DNA of 64,000 nucleotides from NCBI GenBank assembly GCA_950295325.1, contig OX485807.1, forward strand, positions 5,274,501 through 5,338,500. Reading direction: 5' to 3'. The DNA comes from Polytrichum commune. Taxonomy: Eukaryota > Streptophyta > Polytrichopsida > Polytrichales > Polytrichaceae. The notes beneath the pieces were generated by a model that searched no databases, was not told where the DNA came from, and saw only the letters and a list, made by a program, of their open reading frames with translations. Made by a program: the position numbers and the translations under genes. Below, piece after piece: positions 55,307 through 64,000 of this stretch (position 1 is the first letter of the stretch; every line of letters starts with the position of its first letter).

Positions 55307-57450
55307 AAAACCAACCAGTTACGTGTTGACATCTTCTGGGATTTCTTCCTTAATTTGAAGAATATTCCATAAATTCTTCTAAATGGATTGGTGTAGTAAG
55401 TTTTTGCTCTCAGTTAGATCACCCAAAACCCAGGGTACAGACTCTCAAGGAAGGCTTAACTAGTGTCTATTACAGGCATTTGTCACATTATAGTTCATTA
55501 ATCAAAAAACAGAGTTGCTATCTTCACTCTAAATCATAATTGGTATGTCTTTTACTCTCCTTTTCTCTCTTGGTCTTCCTCTTAATATTTCTCAGTCAGT
55601 AGGATATGTGTGTCAGTAAGCTGTAGTTTCCATCTCGCCATGAGATTGTATAACAATAGTCTTTCGAGAACAATAGTCTTTGAGTATCACAATTGTCTTT
55701 GGTAACCATTGGACAATGCGTCTTCAAATCAAAACAATTCCTTCATTACTTGGCCAATGTTAATTCCAATACAAGACATATTGTTTATTCCTTAATTTCA
55801 GATTTAATCATTACTCACAACTCAAGCAACTAACAACGAACATCAAGGTCAAGCTACAGTCTTGGTTGCCCTGCAAACCTGCAACAACAACAACCAGGGT
55901 GCCACACAAGACAATAGTTGATCGTGTTAATTCGTTTTATACTCAAAGATCAAATCTCTTGACTAAGTATCAATCCACAACTCAAAATAAGACTAGGATA
56001 ACTTATGCCTAAATCTCATTGATAATCCAAAGTTCATCCTATCTTAGACTTACTCTCAATAACCCTAACTTCTCAAATCCCCGCTAATCAACTAATCAGA
56101 AGTGACTTCTCATCACTTCAGTTGATTAGGGTTCTCTCATAACACTCACTTTCTAAATTATAATCCTATCAGCCTAAAATTCAAGATTTAACTATGATCT
56201 CATTCGATTGAACTATTCACTTTCCTCATCACTGCCTCTCACATGCTTCAACTATATTCAATTATTCCACTTTGTGGTCTGGCTTTTAGCCTTACAACCT
56301 CCTCTCAGTGCCTATCTCAGGTCTCAACAATCGTCAATAGTTGAACTCTCCAATCTGCCTCTTGGCCTTCCACCTCCCTTGTACCAGGTAGTTCAAACCA
56401 GGTCCCAATCACATTCTCAGATTAGCTTCTCTCTTTTCTAACAATAGTTCGACTCCTCTTCTCTCTAACACCCAGACTTAGTTCTCTCAACCCTGTCAAT
56501 TCACAACTTCACGTCGTCTACTCTCACACACATTCATTCTCCTTTCTGGTGCGGACGCACTCAAGCCTTCTCTCTCTCTGGTCGCTCTTGGCTCACCCTC
56601 TCACAAGGAGGCAATAGTTTTTCTTCACTTCCTTTCATTAATTTCCACCTTCTTCGGCCACGGATTTCACATATACTCATCACTCAAGCTGACTCATTCT
56701 CCCTTAATGTCATGTGGCTTCTCCACAACTAGAACTTATTCAATTCCACTCATAGTTTCCAACTCAATCCATTGCAATCAGAACACTGACAATAGTTTAT
56801 TAACTCTCATTCACTCAACCGCTTCAGATACACACTCTGACGTACTCAAACACACTCGCAAACTTTCGCTCTGTCACTCACAATTTCAACTATGGACAAT
56901 AGTTCACAGTATACATCACTTCTCCGAAACCAGAAAATAGTTCGACTGAGTCCAACCATTCAATAAACTCAAAATCGAAATAAAAATATATTCAGTAGCG
57001 ATCAGTGTCCCACAATCACTATGGTGATCACTAACTTTACTCAGAAAATAATTTAACAATTAGCCCCGCCCACTTACGGCGCTGAGAGAGACAAGCCTAT
57101 GGTTTTATAATGCACTCAACTATAATCATGCAATGTCTGGTTTCCTCCTCCTCGCCAGCCCTCTTAGCTCGGCGGGGGAGAAGACAATAGTTCCAGTAAC
57201 CAACTAGGGCCACCTATGGCCGTGCCTATGGTTATAACCAACTTCCTAGCCTATAGTTCAACTATTTTCATTCACTTGGAAAACTTCATCCAAGACTCAA
57301 CTATATGCCTATAGTTAAACTAATTGGCCAAAAATTTAACTCACAATTGGTAATTTTCCTGAAGTCTTGAATTTGAACCGGTTTTCCTCAAACTCAACTA
57401 GTTCATCTATTGACTAGCAGTGGGTTGTCCTTGTTCATTAGAAGCGCCTA
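55307..57450 (+). mobile_element. hAT-like ACCGGTT MITE relic, split by an LTR
   Basis: The left half (about 55307-55391: CAACCAGTTACGTGTTGACA..GAATATTCCATAAATTCTTC) and the right half (57346-57450: GGTAATTTTCCTGAAGTC..CCTCAAACTCAACTAGTTCA) are consecutive parts of the element intact at 33534-33749. The 5' end (GATCGGGGAG) is missing. The halves are separated by about 1.95 kb with LTR properties. Confidence 0.8.
55392..57345. mobile_element. Solo LTR, about 1.95 kb
   Basis: The insertion begins TGTAGTAAGTTTTTGCTC and ends TTTAACTCACA, with the TG..CA ends of an LTR and an exact 5-bp duplication ATTGG on each side (55387-55391 and 57346-57350). The duplication is recognisable because the host MITE sequence is known from other copies. 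No gag or pol frame lies inside and the start sequence is not repeated further in, so I read it as a solo LTR. It is C/T-rich in the centre and carries about ten ACAATAGTT or CTATAGTT motifs. The parent retrotransposon is unknown. Confidence 0.8.
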
Positions 57451-58062
57451 CTTATACATGACACCCTTCCTAAAATGGTCAATATCTTGTGAGATGTAGT
57501 ATATTTGTTTATTATATATTTTTGGCATGTAGGAGGGCATTTATTCATCATTAAAATTTTAAAATGGAAATCCACGTCTGTCATGCACATGCCTTTCCAA
57601 CTTAATAAAAATTGTGATAGTGTGTAATAAGGTAAGTGGATCTTAAATGGACACCTTTAGCCTTGCACCTACTTCTCCTTGGTTGCAAAACATGCAATTA
57701 GTGCAAGATGATTGCCAAATCCTAATAGCATAGTGCTCATCCTTTGCATGCTTCCGTAAATGTATGTGAAGAAGGCAAGAGCAATCCCAAAAACATTAGA
57801 GTTGATCTCGAGTTGTTATGTATTCAAAGTCCACTAACAGTAAGCCATAAGAAGGTCACAAAGTTCCCCCCCCAATTATGTTGATTATTGAGTCTAGAAT
57901 GGTTAATGATTTATAGCACATAATCCAATCCCTTCTAAACATATAATGACTTACAAACTAAGTCACAGTACTAAAGTATTTTAGTTCAAGGTCCATAAAT
58001 TGATGAGAGGCAATGAAACTTTACCTTTCAAATACAAAAGTTGTAGCATGCGATGTATAGAA
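57451..58062. other. Intergenic DNA with an AGGTA-family relic
   Basis: TAAGGTAAGTGGATCTTAAATGG near 57632, GTGCAAGATGATTGCCAAATCC and TTATTGAGTCTAGAATGGTTAA near 57890 follow the order of the 50319-50677 element, so a worn copy probably lies at about 57632-57950. No gene. Confidence 0.5.
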
Positions 58063-58088
58063 CACTATATTCGTTAATTGGAGACTTT
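58063..58088 (+). repeat. CACTATATTCGTTAATT terminal repeat near the DUF7869-like gene
   Basis: CACTATATTCGTTAATTGGA continuing GACTTT matches the ends of the MITE at 50967-51219 at all but one position. GACTTTGGAAAGTC follows as a small hairpin, in the same position as the hairpin in that MITE. It may be the outer end of a larger element that contains the gene. Alternatively it starts a short MITE that ends near 58308-58327, where AAATTAACGAATCTATA is a partial complement. I found no matching right end up to 64000. Confidence 0.7.
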
Positions 58089-58499
58089 GGAAAGTCTCAA
58101 AATAAATTGGACCCGTAGTTTCGGATGCGAATATTGTGAACGTAGGGAACATGGGGAACAATGGCAACATAATGTTCGAAAGATCCATATGTGATGAATA
58201 TATATGTTTCTAAATATAGTAATTATTTGGGGGATAATCAAAACTACGCCAACACAATATTCCAATGTCACAAATTCACAATTATTTTGTATTTTTGATT
58301 TTGTATTGAACAAAATTAACGAATCTATAAATAGCCATCTGATTTTATATCTAGGGACTCTTGGATGCGTATCCCAAACATAACATCTTAGCCAATTGTG
58401 GGTGAATTGAACGGCACATCCCAAACGCAACAATATTAAAATAATTTGACAATGTGTATAAGAAATTGCAAATTAGCATCTGCAATATAATTATATAGT

Positions 58500-58580
58500 T
58501 TGGACTCCACATCCGTAAACACAAACATATAAAAAACATTTGATAGCGCATGTGAAGTTGGATTCCACATCCGTAAATCA
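58500..58580. repeat. CCACATCCGTAAA half-sites downstream of the gene
   Basis: TCCACATCCGTAAAC (near 58507) and TTCCACATCCGTAAATC (near 58563) are half-sites of the palindromes seen in the intron and upstream of the gene. GGATGCGTATCC near 58367 is a related short palindrome. Confidence 0.55.
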
Positions 58581-58717
58581 ATACAATCATGATATATAAT
58601 TGTAATCTATAAAATTGCTATAAAATGTGTCTAATATAGTATTCGACCCCAATGTCATATATTTCATGAAAAACCAAGACACATTTCAAATAATTGTGGT
58701 CCAACCCTACGTCAATA

Positions 58718-61700
58718 TCATTCTCCATCTTCATCTTCAGCTTCATTTCCATTCTCGACATCGTTTTCTGCAGCAGCAATACGTGCCAAGTTGTCTTTGG
58801 CAAAATCTATATGTTTTTGGGGGATGGTTATTGTCTCTGATTTGGAACCTTTGCGTGGTTTCCAAGCACAAAGTATGGTATCTGTGTTTATCCATATTGG
58901 TTCGTATGCTGAGTCCATTGTCCATTTGAAACCTTTTTTGGTGTCCCACCCTAAATATGTGCGGAGCACATTTTGATCTTTGGTGCTAGGACGGCAATAT
59001 TCCACCTCAATTTGATGAAAATTTGGACTAGTTGGAACAAAATTTGGTGATGACAATGCTTTTACCAACCAAATCGGTTTAGGGTGCTCCTCATCTCCAG
59101 GACGTACGATGATCATATACCCTTCGTAGCAATCAACAGCCACACGAAATGATGGAGCCGGACGATTACGAGCTGGGCCAACATAATGGTCGTCCGCTGT
59201 GAACTCTTCATGGATGTCCCCATTGTCGAAGAACATGGCCTCAGATTCCACGATTGTCACTCGGCTTTGTGGCCAAAAACCTTGTGTCAAACATGAATGT
59301 GTTTCGACATCAGGTGCTAGCAATGCTGAGCGAATGCGATCCCAGTACGTAATCAATGGTTCGTGGGTATCCCGAACACGCCTTGTGATGTCTTCCTCGC
59401 ACAATTCTTTCCAATATTGGATGAATCCGGATATACCTTTGATGATTTCTGGTCCATTCCTCATGGGGTTGGGTTTGCAAGGCTTCGGCTCCCCATCAGG
59501 TAGCATACATTTGCCCTCTTCATTTTGGCGCCATACGAGTATCCCTTCCTCTGGACCCCAATCCGGGGAAGTGCACAAAACTTTGAATTGCATGGCCGGC
59601 AAACCATCATCACGCATATAGAATCGGAATTGTTGAGCCTTGGTATGGCCCACTAAACGGTCACCTCCCTTAAGAATGAATGGTTCGATAAACGCTTTGA
59701 AATCGGGCACTTCTTCAATCAAATGCGGGATGACTGGCACATTATCCAAATGTATGATTTCATGAGAAGAGGAATCGTCGAAAAATCCTCCTCGTGCAAC
59801 TTCATACTCCAACGTCCAAATGAAGCGTCAATGTCATCATGCGTGTGGCCAACCATCAAAAAAGACACAAACACTTCTTTGAAAATGCCCTTGGCTACGA
59901 GCAATGACCAAAAACAAAACACGTATCGACATTTGTTGTCTTTGGCACAATTGTCTAGTTGCACATGTAGAGTTGGAGGCAAAGGTTTAGCAAGAACGGT
60001 TTGTTCAGGCAGTTCTTGCATTGACGATAGACATACTTCTTTCCCCTCTAGCACAGCCTCATAAATCGGTGTTGTTCCACATCCAACAAAAAGAGCGCGA
60101 GAGGATGATGTTGGCGGACTCTCAAGATCTCGTAGAAGTTTTGCAAAAGACCCTACGGTATGATTGGCGTCGCCTGGATAGAAATCCAAGCCATAATGTG
60201 CATACTTGACGTCCACATGGTCATGTGCGATCATACCTGAATTAAGACATACAAATGAGAAGTACATTCCAATATCATTTATGATAAGGAAATTCAATTT
60301 TTCCGCAAGCAGGCCAAGAAAATGAACAAACACTTACGGATGTACATCCGTAACTCTTAACGATGAGTATGTGGGTTCGCAAAAAAAAAGTGAAAACCAA
60401 CGAACTTGTGACAGATATTGGGAGCTTGAAATATCCATCTGTAGCCTTTATTTTCCGTGCATAACAAGGGTACGCAGTCTTCGCATGGTCCATTTTGTCA
60501 TGAATGATTGTCAAAACCTCATTCGGCCTCATTATCGATAATGCGCGATTCTTGTAGTAGTCTTGACGGTGTGCCTCTTGGTTGTTGACATGCTCAATGT
60601 ATTTCCGTTGATGTCTATTGTGCGACTCAGTCCCTATGGGATGTGCATCTCGAAAGCCCTTGTATTTCTCACAAGCAGAACACCTGGCAAACTTATCCCC
60701 AGGCCTCTTCGTAATGTACTCTGCAAATTGTTGATTCTTGATCACACTCAATTTTGACAACGAAATCGGCCCATATCCAGCCTTTTCGCCAACCTCATTA
60801 ACATCCATAAGTATGTTCTTCCATTTTGTCCCTGTAGGCAAAACCATCTGGACAACCTTTTCCCCCGACGGCAGAGTCCGTGTCTTGTGTGACATCGCAT
60901 CTGCTAATGGCATAATGATGGTTGATAGTGTTGCAGCCGCTTGGAGTGTTGCCTCCCTGGGCTTCTTTGTACCAGAGTTGCCATGGAACCGAGAACGCCG
61001 TCCTTGCAGCAAGTAGTTCCGGAACCTATAAAAATCTGCCTTTGAAACTGCATGTATAATGTACCATGCTGTGCAGCATACCTCTATATTTTCCAAGGTC
61101 ACAACCTTACGACCTTCGGCATCAAAGTGCATGTTGCGATGGACTTCAAGTTTATTTGCAGATCGCATCCGAAAGTCCGCAAGCCACATCTCTTGTCTCA
61201 AAGATTTGATTTTGTCACGGGAAAATAGTTGGCAACACATTTTTGCACAACAATCCTTTGTTGCTACGGACCTAATAGATGTGTCTCCCAATGTTAGATC
61301 TCGACGACGTTGCGTGGGTTCACGGGGCATGCGAACGGAATCATATTTACGCCGACCTTGTCTAGGACGCATTGTGGCGAACAAAGTCTTTTGTATTTCC
61401 TCAAAACGACGTGCATGATTCCACAAGCTGACACCATCGTGAAGAACACTTCGCAACGGCCATCGACGAAGAGAGAATCTCCAACCAGGAGGTACTTCCA
61501 ATGGATGTAAGGAGTTCAAAATGCACACCCCAACATCTTCCTCCCCAAGGGGATTTGCATCAATACAGTCCGTAGGATTTGAGTTCCTACAAACACCATT
61601 GGCCACGGGGACGCCGTATCCATTGACTATGACAACATCAAGATCAATCCATTGTTCCCGCGAATAACCCTCACATGTTGGTATGAAATCATCCTCTGCA

Positions 61701-61811
61701 TTGGCGACACCAATTGTAGTTTCATGTTCCATGGCACCTTCAAATTCGCTAGCATAGCTTGACGCTTCCGAAGAGAACTCGAATGCACTATCTCGGACGT
61801 TGGAATCCATG
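58718..61811 (-). CDS. DUF7869-like putative transposase, two exons, one frameshift
   Basis: Exon 1 runs from 61811 (ATG, MDSNVRD) to about 60406. An intron (GT at 60405-60404, AG at 60238-60237) joins it to exon 2, which ends at the stop at 58718. The product is about 970 residues. Residues 1-130 are acidic and loosely structured, followed by a basic Arg-rich patch (150-170). CC-x2-CC lies at 187-193 and RCSAC near 376-380. The core then has HDKMDHAK (437-444), QLDNCAKDNK (561-570) and GHTHDDID (598-605). This is the layout of the eukaryotic family I know as DUF7869, whose spaced Asp/His residues suggest an RNase-H-like nuclease. The C-terminal 340 residues include PIWLVKALSS and end in an acidic tail. 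The frame shifts by one base near 59749-59756, after LLMKSY, where the other frame continues LDNVPVIPH. It is a recently broken gene or a sequence error. A start 19 codons upstream is also possible. Confidence 0.75.
59745..59758 (-). other. Frameshift in the DUF7869-like gene
   Basis: Conserved-looking sequence reads in one frame up to LLMKSY and in the next frame from LDNVPVIPHLIEEV, with no room for an intron between them. One base appears to be missing near a run of three T (minus strand). It marks either a disabling mutation or a consensus error in this assembly. Confidence 0.7.
60237..60405 (-). other. Intron of the DUF7869-like gene
   Basis: On the minus strand CACAA|GTTCGT opens it and TTAATTCAG|GTATGATC closes it. 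Splicing joins LPISVT to MIAHDH in frame, while the unspliced frame reads nonsense to a stop at 60275. The intron is 169 bases, normal for plants. The donor is not a strong consensus. The intron contains a perfect palindrome (60334-60353). Confidence 0.7.
60334..60353. promoter_or_regulatory. Perfect 20-bp palindrome in the intron
   Basis: TTACGGATGTACATCCGTAA is perfectly self-complementary and shares the outer TTACGGA..TCCGTAA with the palindromes of the array at 62.59-62.90 kb. It may be a binding site for the encoded protein or a relic of the same repeat; function is inferred only. Confidence 0.6.
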
Positions 61812-61939
61812 GCCACTACAAGTGACCCACATGAAGAGTATGTCAAAATATCCCATTCAATAAATGTCATGGATAGTCCTAACGCTTATTGTCAATGAAA
61901 CACAATGTCAACAATAGTGGATTTCATGGCCTGGAAACA

Positions 61940-62480
61940 AAGACACATTGGTATACGAACGTGCGTACGTATATCTCCATGTAACAACATTATTAGTGCA
62001 AGCACGCGCATACATATGTCTTTATTTGTTCATAGTCGGCGGAAAGGTCCAGACAACAAAAACATGACAATTTTATGGGCGCGCATCCGTAAATCTCTTC
62101 GTGGTCAAAGAGGTCAATATCATGCGCAAATGTTTTCGCAAACTATACAACATAGGTATACGGACGTGCGTCCGCAAACATCCGAATGTCAAAAGTCAGT
62201 GTTGTGCAAGACACACAGAGGTTTAGGAAACCAAGATGTCTAGGTGCCAGGTTCCTACTGTGTATTATGAATGTCAAAATATTATACTATGACACATAGG
62301 ATGATGTAAGCTTAGGGTTTAGGGATCTTATACCTCCATTGACCATACAGTCTCAATGTAATATTCTACATGGCACATAGTGAAAAGTATGGAACCAAAG
62401 GTTTGCAGGTTTACGGACGCGCGTCTGTAAACCTCTCTGTACCTCATTACTAGCACAAATAGGTTTAGGTTACTGGACGT
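61940..62480. repeat. Degenerate and single palindromes upstream of the gene
   Basis: Related sites are scattered here: ACGAACGTGCGTACGT (near 61957), GGGCGCGCATCCGTAAAT (near 62077), TACGGACGTGCGTCCGC (near 62160), TTTACGGACGCGCGTCTGTA (62410-62429) and ACTGGACGTGAGTCATAA (near 62474). They are older or diverged versions of the array units. CGCGC cores dominate, unlike the AT-rich surroundings. Confidence 0.65.
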
Positions 62481-62591
62481 GAGTCATAAAATTTTCATGA
62501 CAATACAGTCTCGTTGGTATACTATACATGGCAAGTGGTCATGATGTCAGCTCAGGTGCAATACCGAACAATGGAACAAAAAGGTGCAAAA

Positions 62592-62902
62592 GTTTACGGA
62601 CGCGCGTCCGTAAACCTCAATGTAGATGAAATAGGTCAAGTATAATTCTCACTGCAATAGATATCCAATCAAGCAAGAGGTTAAAGGTTTACGGACGCGC
62701 GTCCGTAAACCTCAATGTACATGAAATAGCTGAAGTATAATTCTCACAACAATAGATATCCAATCAAGCAGGAGGTTTAAGGTTTACGGACGCGCGTCCG
62801 TAAACCTCAATGTACATGAAATAGCTCAAGTGCAATTCTCACAGAAATAGATATCCAACCAAGCAAGAGGTTTAAGGTTTACGGACGCACGTCCGTAAAC
62901 CT
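62592..62902. repeat. 95-bp tandem array with CGGACGCGCGTCCG palindromes
   Basis: Four units with an exact 95-bp period: palindromes begin at about 62590, 62685, 62780 and 62875. The complete ones are 28 bp and perfectly self-complementary around ACGGACGCGCGTCCGT; the first lacks two outer bases on its left and the last has one change (GCACGT). The spacer is conserved (CAATGTACATGAAATAGCT, then TTCTCAC..AATAGATATCCAA). It lies 0.8-1.1 kb upstream of the gene's start. It is too few and too regular to be a centromeric satellite and does not have CRISPR spacing. Confidence 0.92.
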
Positions 62903-64000
62903 CCGTGATTTGCGGCGCCATAATAGGACCATTTCACCAGGAACGATACTTGCCATAAACAAAAATCAATCACTATAAGGATCCAGACAGTGCAATCCAC
63001 ATAAAAATTGGCTCCACTAATGGGTTTATGGCTTGGAATTTAGTGTTTAGGGTATAAAAGGTCCATTGCAATAGGATCTGTACGTGCACGAAATAAACAT
63101 CCAGAACACTACAAGGGTCCAAACAGCGCAACCCACATCTGAGATGCAAAAAGAGTCCCTTGGTGGAGGGGTGTCCCCTTAAGTACTGATCGTTTCCCTT
63201 GGATCCGTTTTCCAACATAGGATACTAGCCACCATCTACGTCCTATAAATAAAAACCTAACATTACTACATTCCGTGTGCCAGCCTTACAATGGAATGTG
63301 TATTCATAGTGGACAACATGCATAGACGATGAGTCCACATAATGACAAAGCAAAAGGCATCTACGTATTTCTGGTGGACAACAAAGAAAATAGGCTAATA
63401 ATATATGAGCATTGAACATTGTTGAGGGGTGGTTTATAATATTGAAGTACCTAATATTGAGAGGTCATTGTAGAACTAGGAGACAGAAAATTATAGTGTC
63501 GTGTGAAACATCAACCACAACAATAACAATAGTACATGGAGTATAAAAATACGTGTCATTCAAAATTAAACTAGCATCTATTTTATTGTTTTGCATACGA
63601 TGTAATGATATTCACTCCAATATCATGTTATCTCCTCTCATCTAGCATTTAAACTAGTAATTACATTTGCCACCACCCTACCATCCAACCCGTTTAATTT
63701 ACCCACTTTTACACACCTATACATAATTATATTAATACGTACACAAACTTTGAGCGCCTATGAAAATAGCACATCTATTGTCATAGGCACTATGGGTTGC
63801 TTTAAAATCAATATTCTCAATTTCCTCTCTTAACCTTAGGGCCCCCTTCAATACATCAACATTTATTTCAAAAAAAATAATACTACCATTCTTAATGTAC
63901 TATACGTGAGACAAAAAACAATTTTTAGTACCCCATGTACATTATCTACAATATTGACTCAAACAATAGCAGTTGTTGTTCTAAGTAACATTATGAGCCC
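62903..64000. other. Intergenic DNA, no gene or element end recognised
   Basis: I searched for the complement of the CACTATATTCGTTAATT end and found none. GGATCCAGACAGTGCAATCCACAT near 62980 and GGGTCCAAACAGCGCAACCCACAT near 63116 are a loose direct repeat, 136 bp apart. AT-rich thereafter. Confidence 0.45.

Noticed and set aside
59199-59621. 140-codon plus-strand frame
   Set aside because: It is antisense to exon 2 of the DUF7869-like gene and has no motif of its own.
62592-62902. CRISPR-like array
   Set aside because: The repeats are palindromic, but the intervening sequence is conserved and not unique, the period is 95 bp and the genome is plant-type.
58063-64000. A complete CACTA element with both ends in the window
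   Set aside because: Only one end is visible. The complement was not found to the right, and a partial one at about 58308-58327 suggests a short MITE as an alternative.

Overview
This window looks like repeat-dominated intergenic DNA from a large nuclear plant-type (streptophyte) genome. It is AT-rich, has no operon-like gene packing, and almost all open frames are short and random. The recognisable content is transposable elements in several layers of nesting: a decayed LINE, a decayed Ty3/Gypsy element, a solo LTR, and many non-autonomous DNA elements (MITEs) of PIF/Harbinger, Tc1/mariner-like and hAT type. I cannot name the species. A charophyte alga, bryophyte, lycophyte or fern would all fit, and this is inference only.

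The one substantial protein-coding locus is on the minus strand at about 58.7-61.8 kb. It reads as two exons plus a one-base frameshift and encodes a protein of about 970 residues. The protein has a CC-x2-CC motif, a Cys motif (RCSAC), and an RNase-H-like core (HDKMDHAK, QLDNC..DNK, GHTHDDID) like the eukaryotic family I know as DUF7869. I read it as a transposase-like protein. Perfect CpG-rich palindromes lie beyond its 5' end (a 95-bp tandem array at 62.59-62.90 kb), inside its intron (60334-60353) and, as half-sites, beyond its 3' end (58.5-58.6 kb). This arrangement of gene plus recurrent palindromic sites is the best candidate in the window for an undescribed mobile system.

Layout: 0-3.2 kb featureless; 3.2-3.8 kb PIF-like MITE with an internal tandem duplication; 5.2-6.1 kb TA-flanked MITE with another element nested in it; 6.6-8.5 kb minus-strand LINE reverse transcriptase carrying a TA-flanked MITE; 9-10.6 kb two palindromic-TIR MITEs and a MULE-like element; 14-30 kb a dense MITE field, including a strong hairpin at 27.7 kb and an hAT element with an internal minisatellite at 29.6-30.0 kb; 30.4-34.6 kb a dead Gypsy gag-protease-RT carrying a double-headed PIF element and an hAT-like element; 34.8-45 kb more MITEs, foldbacks and two tRNA-like SINE candidates; 45-50 kb no element recognised; 50.3-55.1 kb MITEs, including one with a CACTA-type end and a 1.18-kb hAT element; 55.3-57.45 kb an hAT-like relic split by a 1.95-kb solo LTR; 58-64 kb the DUF7869-like locus and its palindrome array.

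Many insertions can be dated relative to one another because the target sequence is recognisable and the target-site duplications survive: MITE into LINE (TA), hAT-like element into Gypsy RT (8 bp), PIF element into Gypsy (TCA), and LTR into the hAT-like relic (5 bp).
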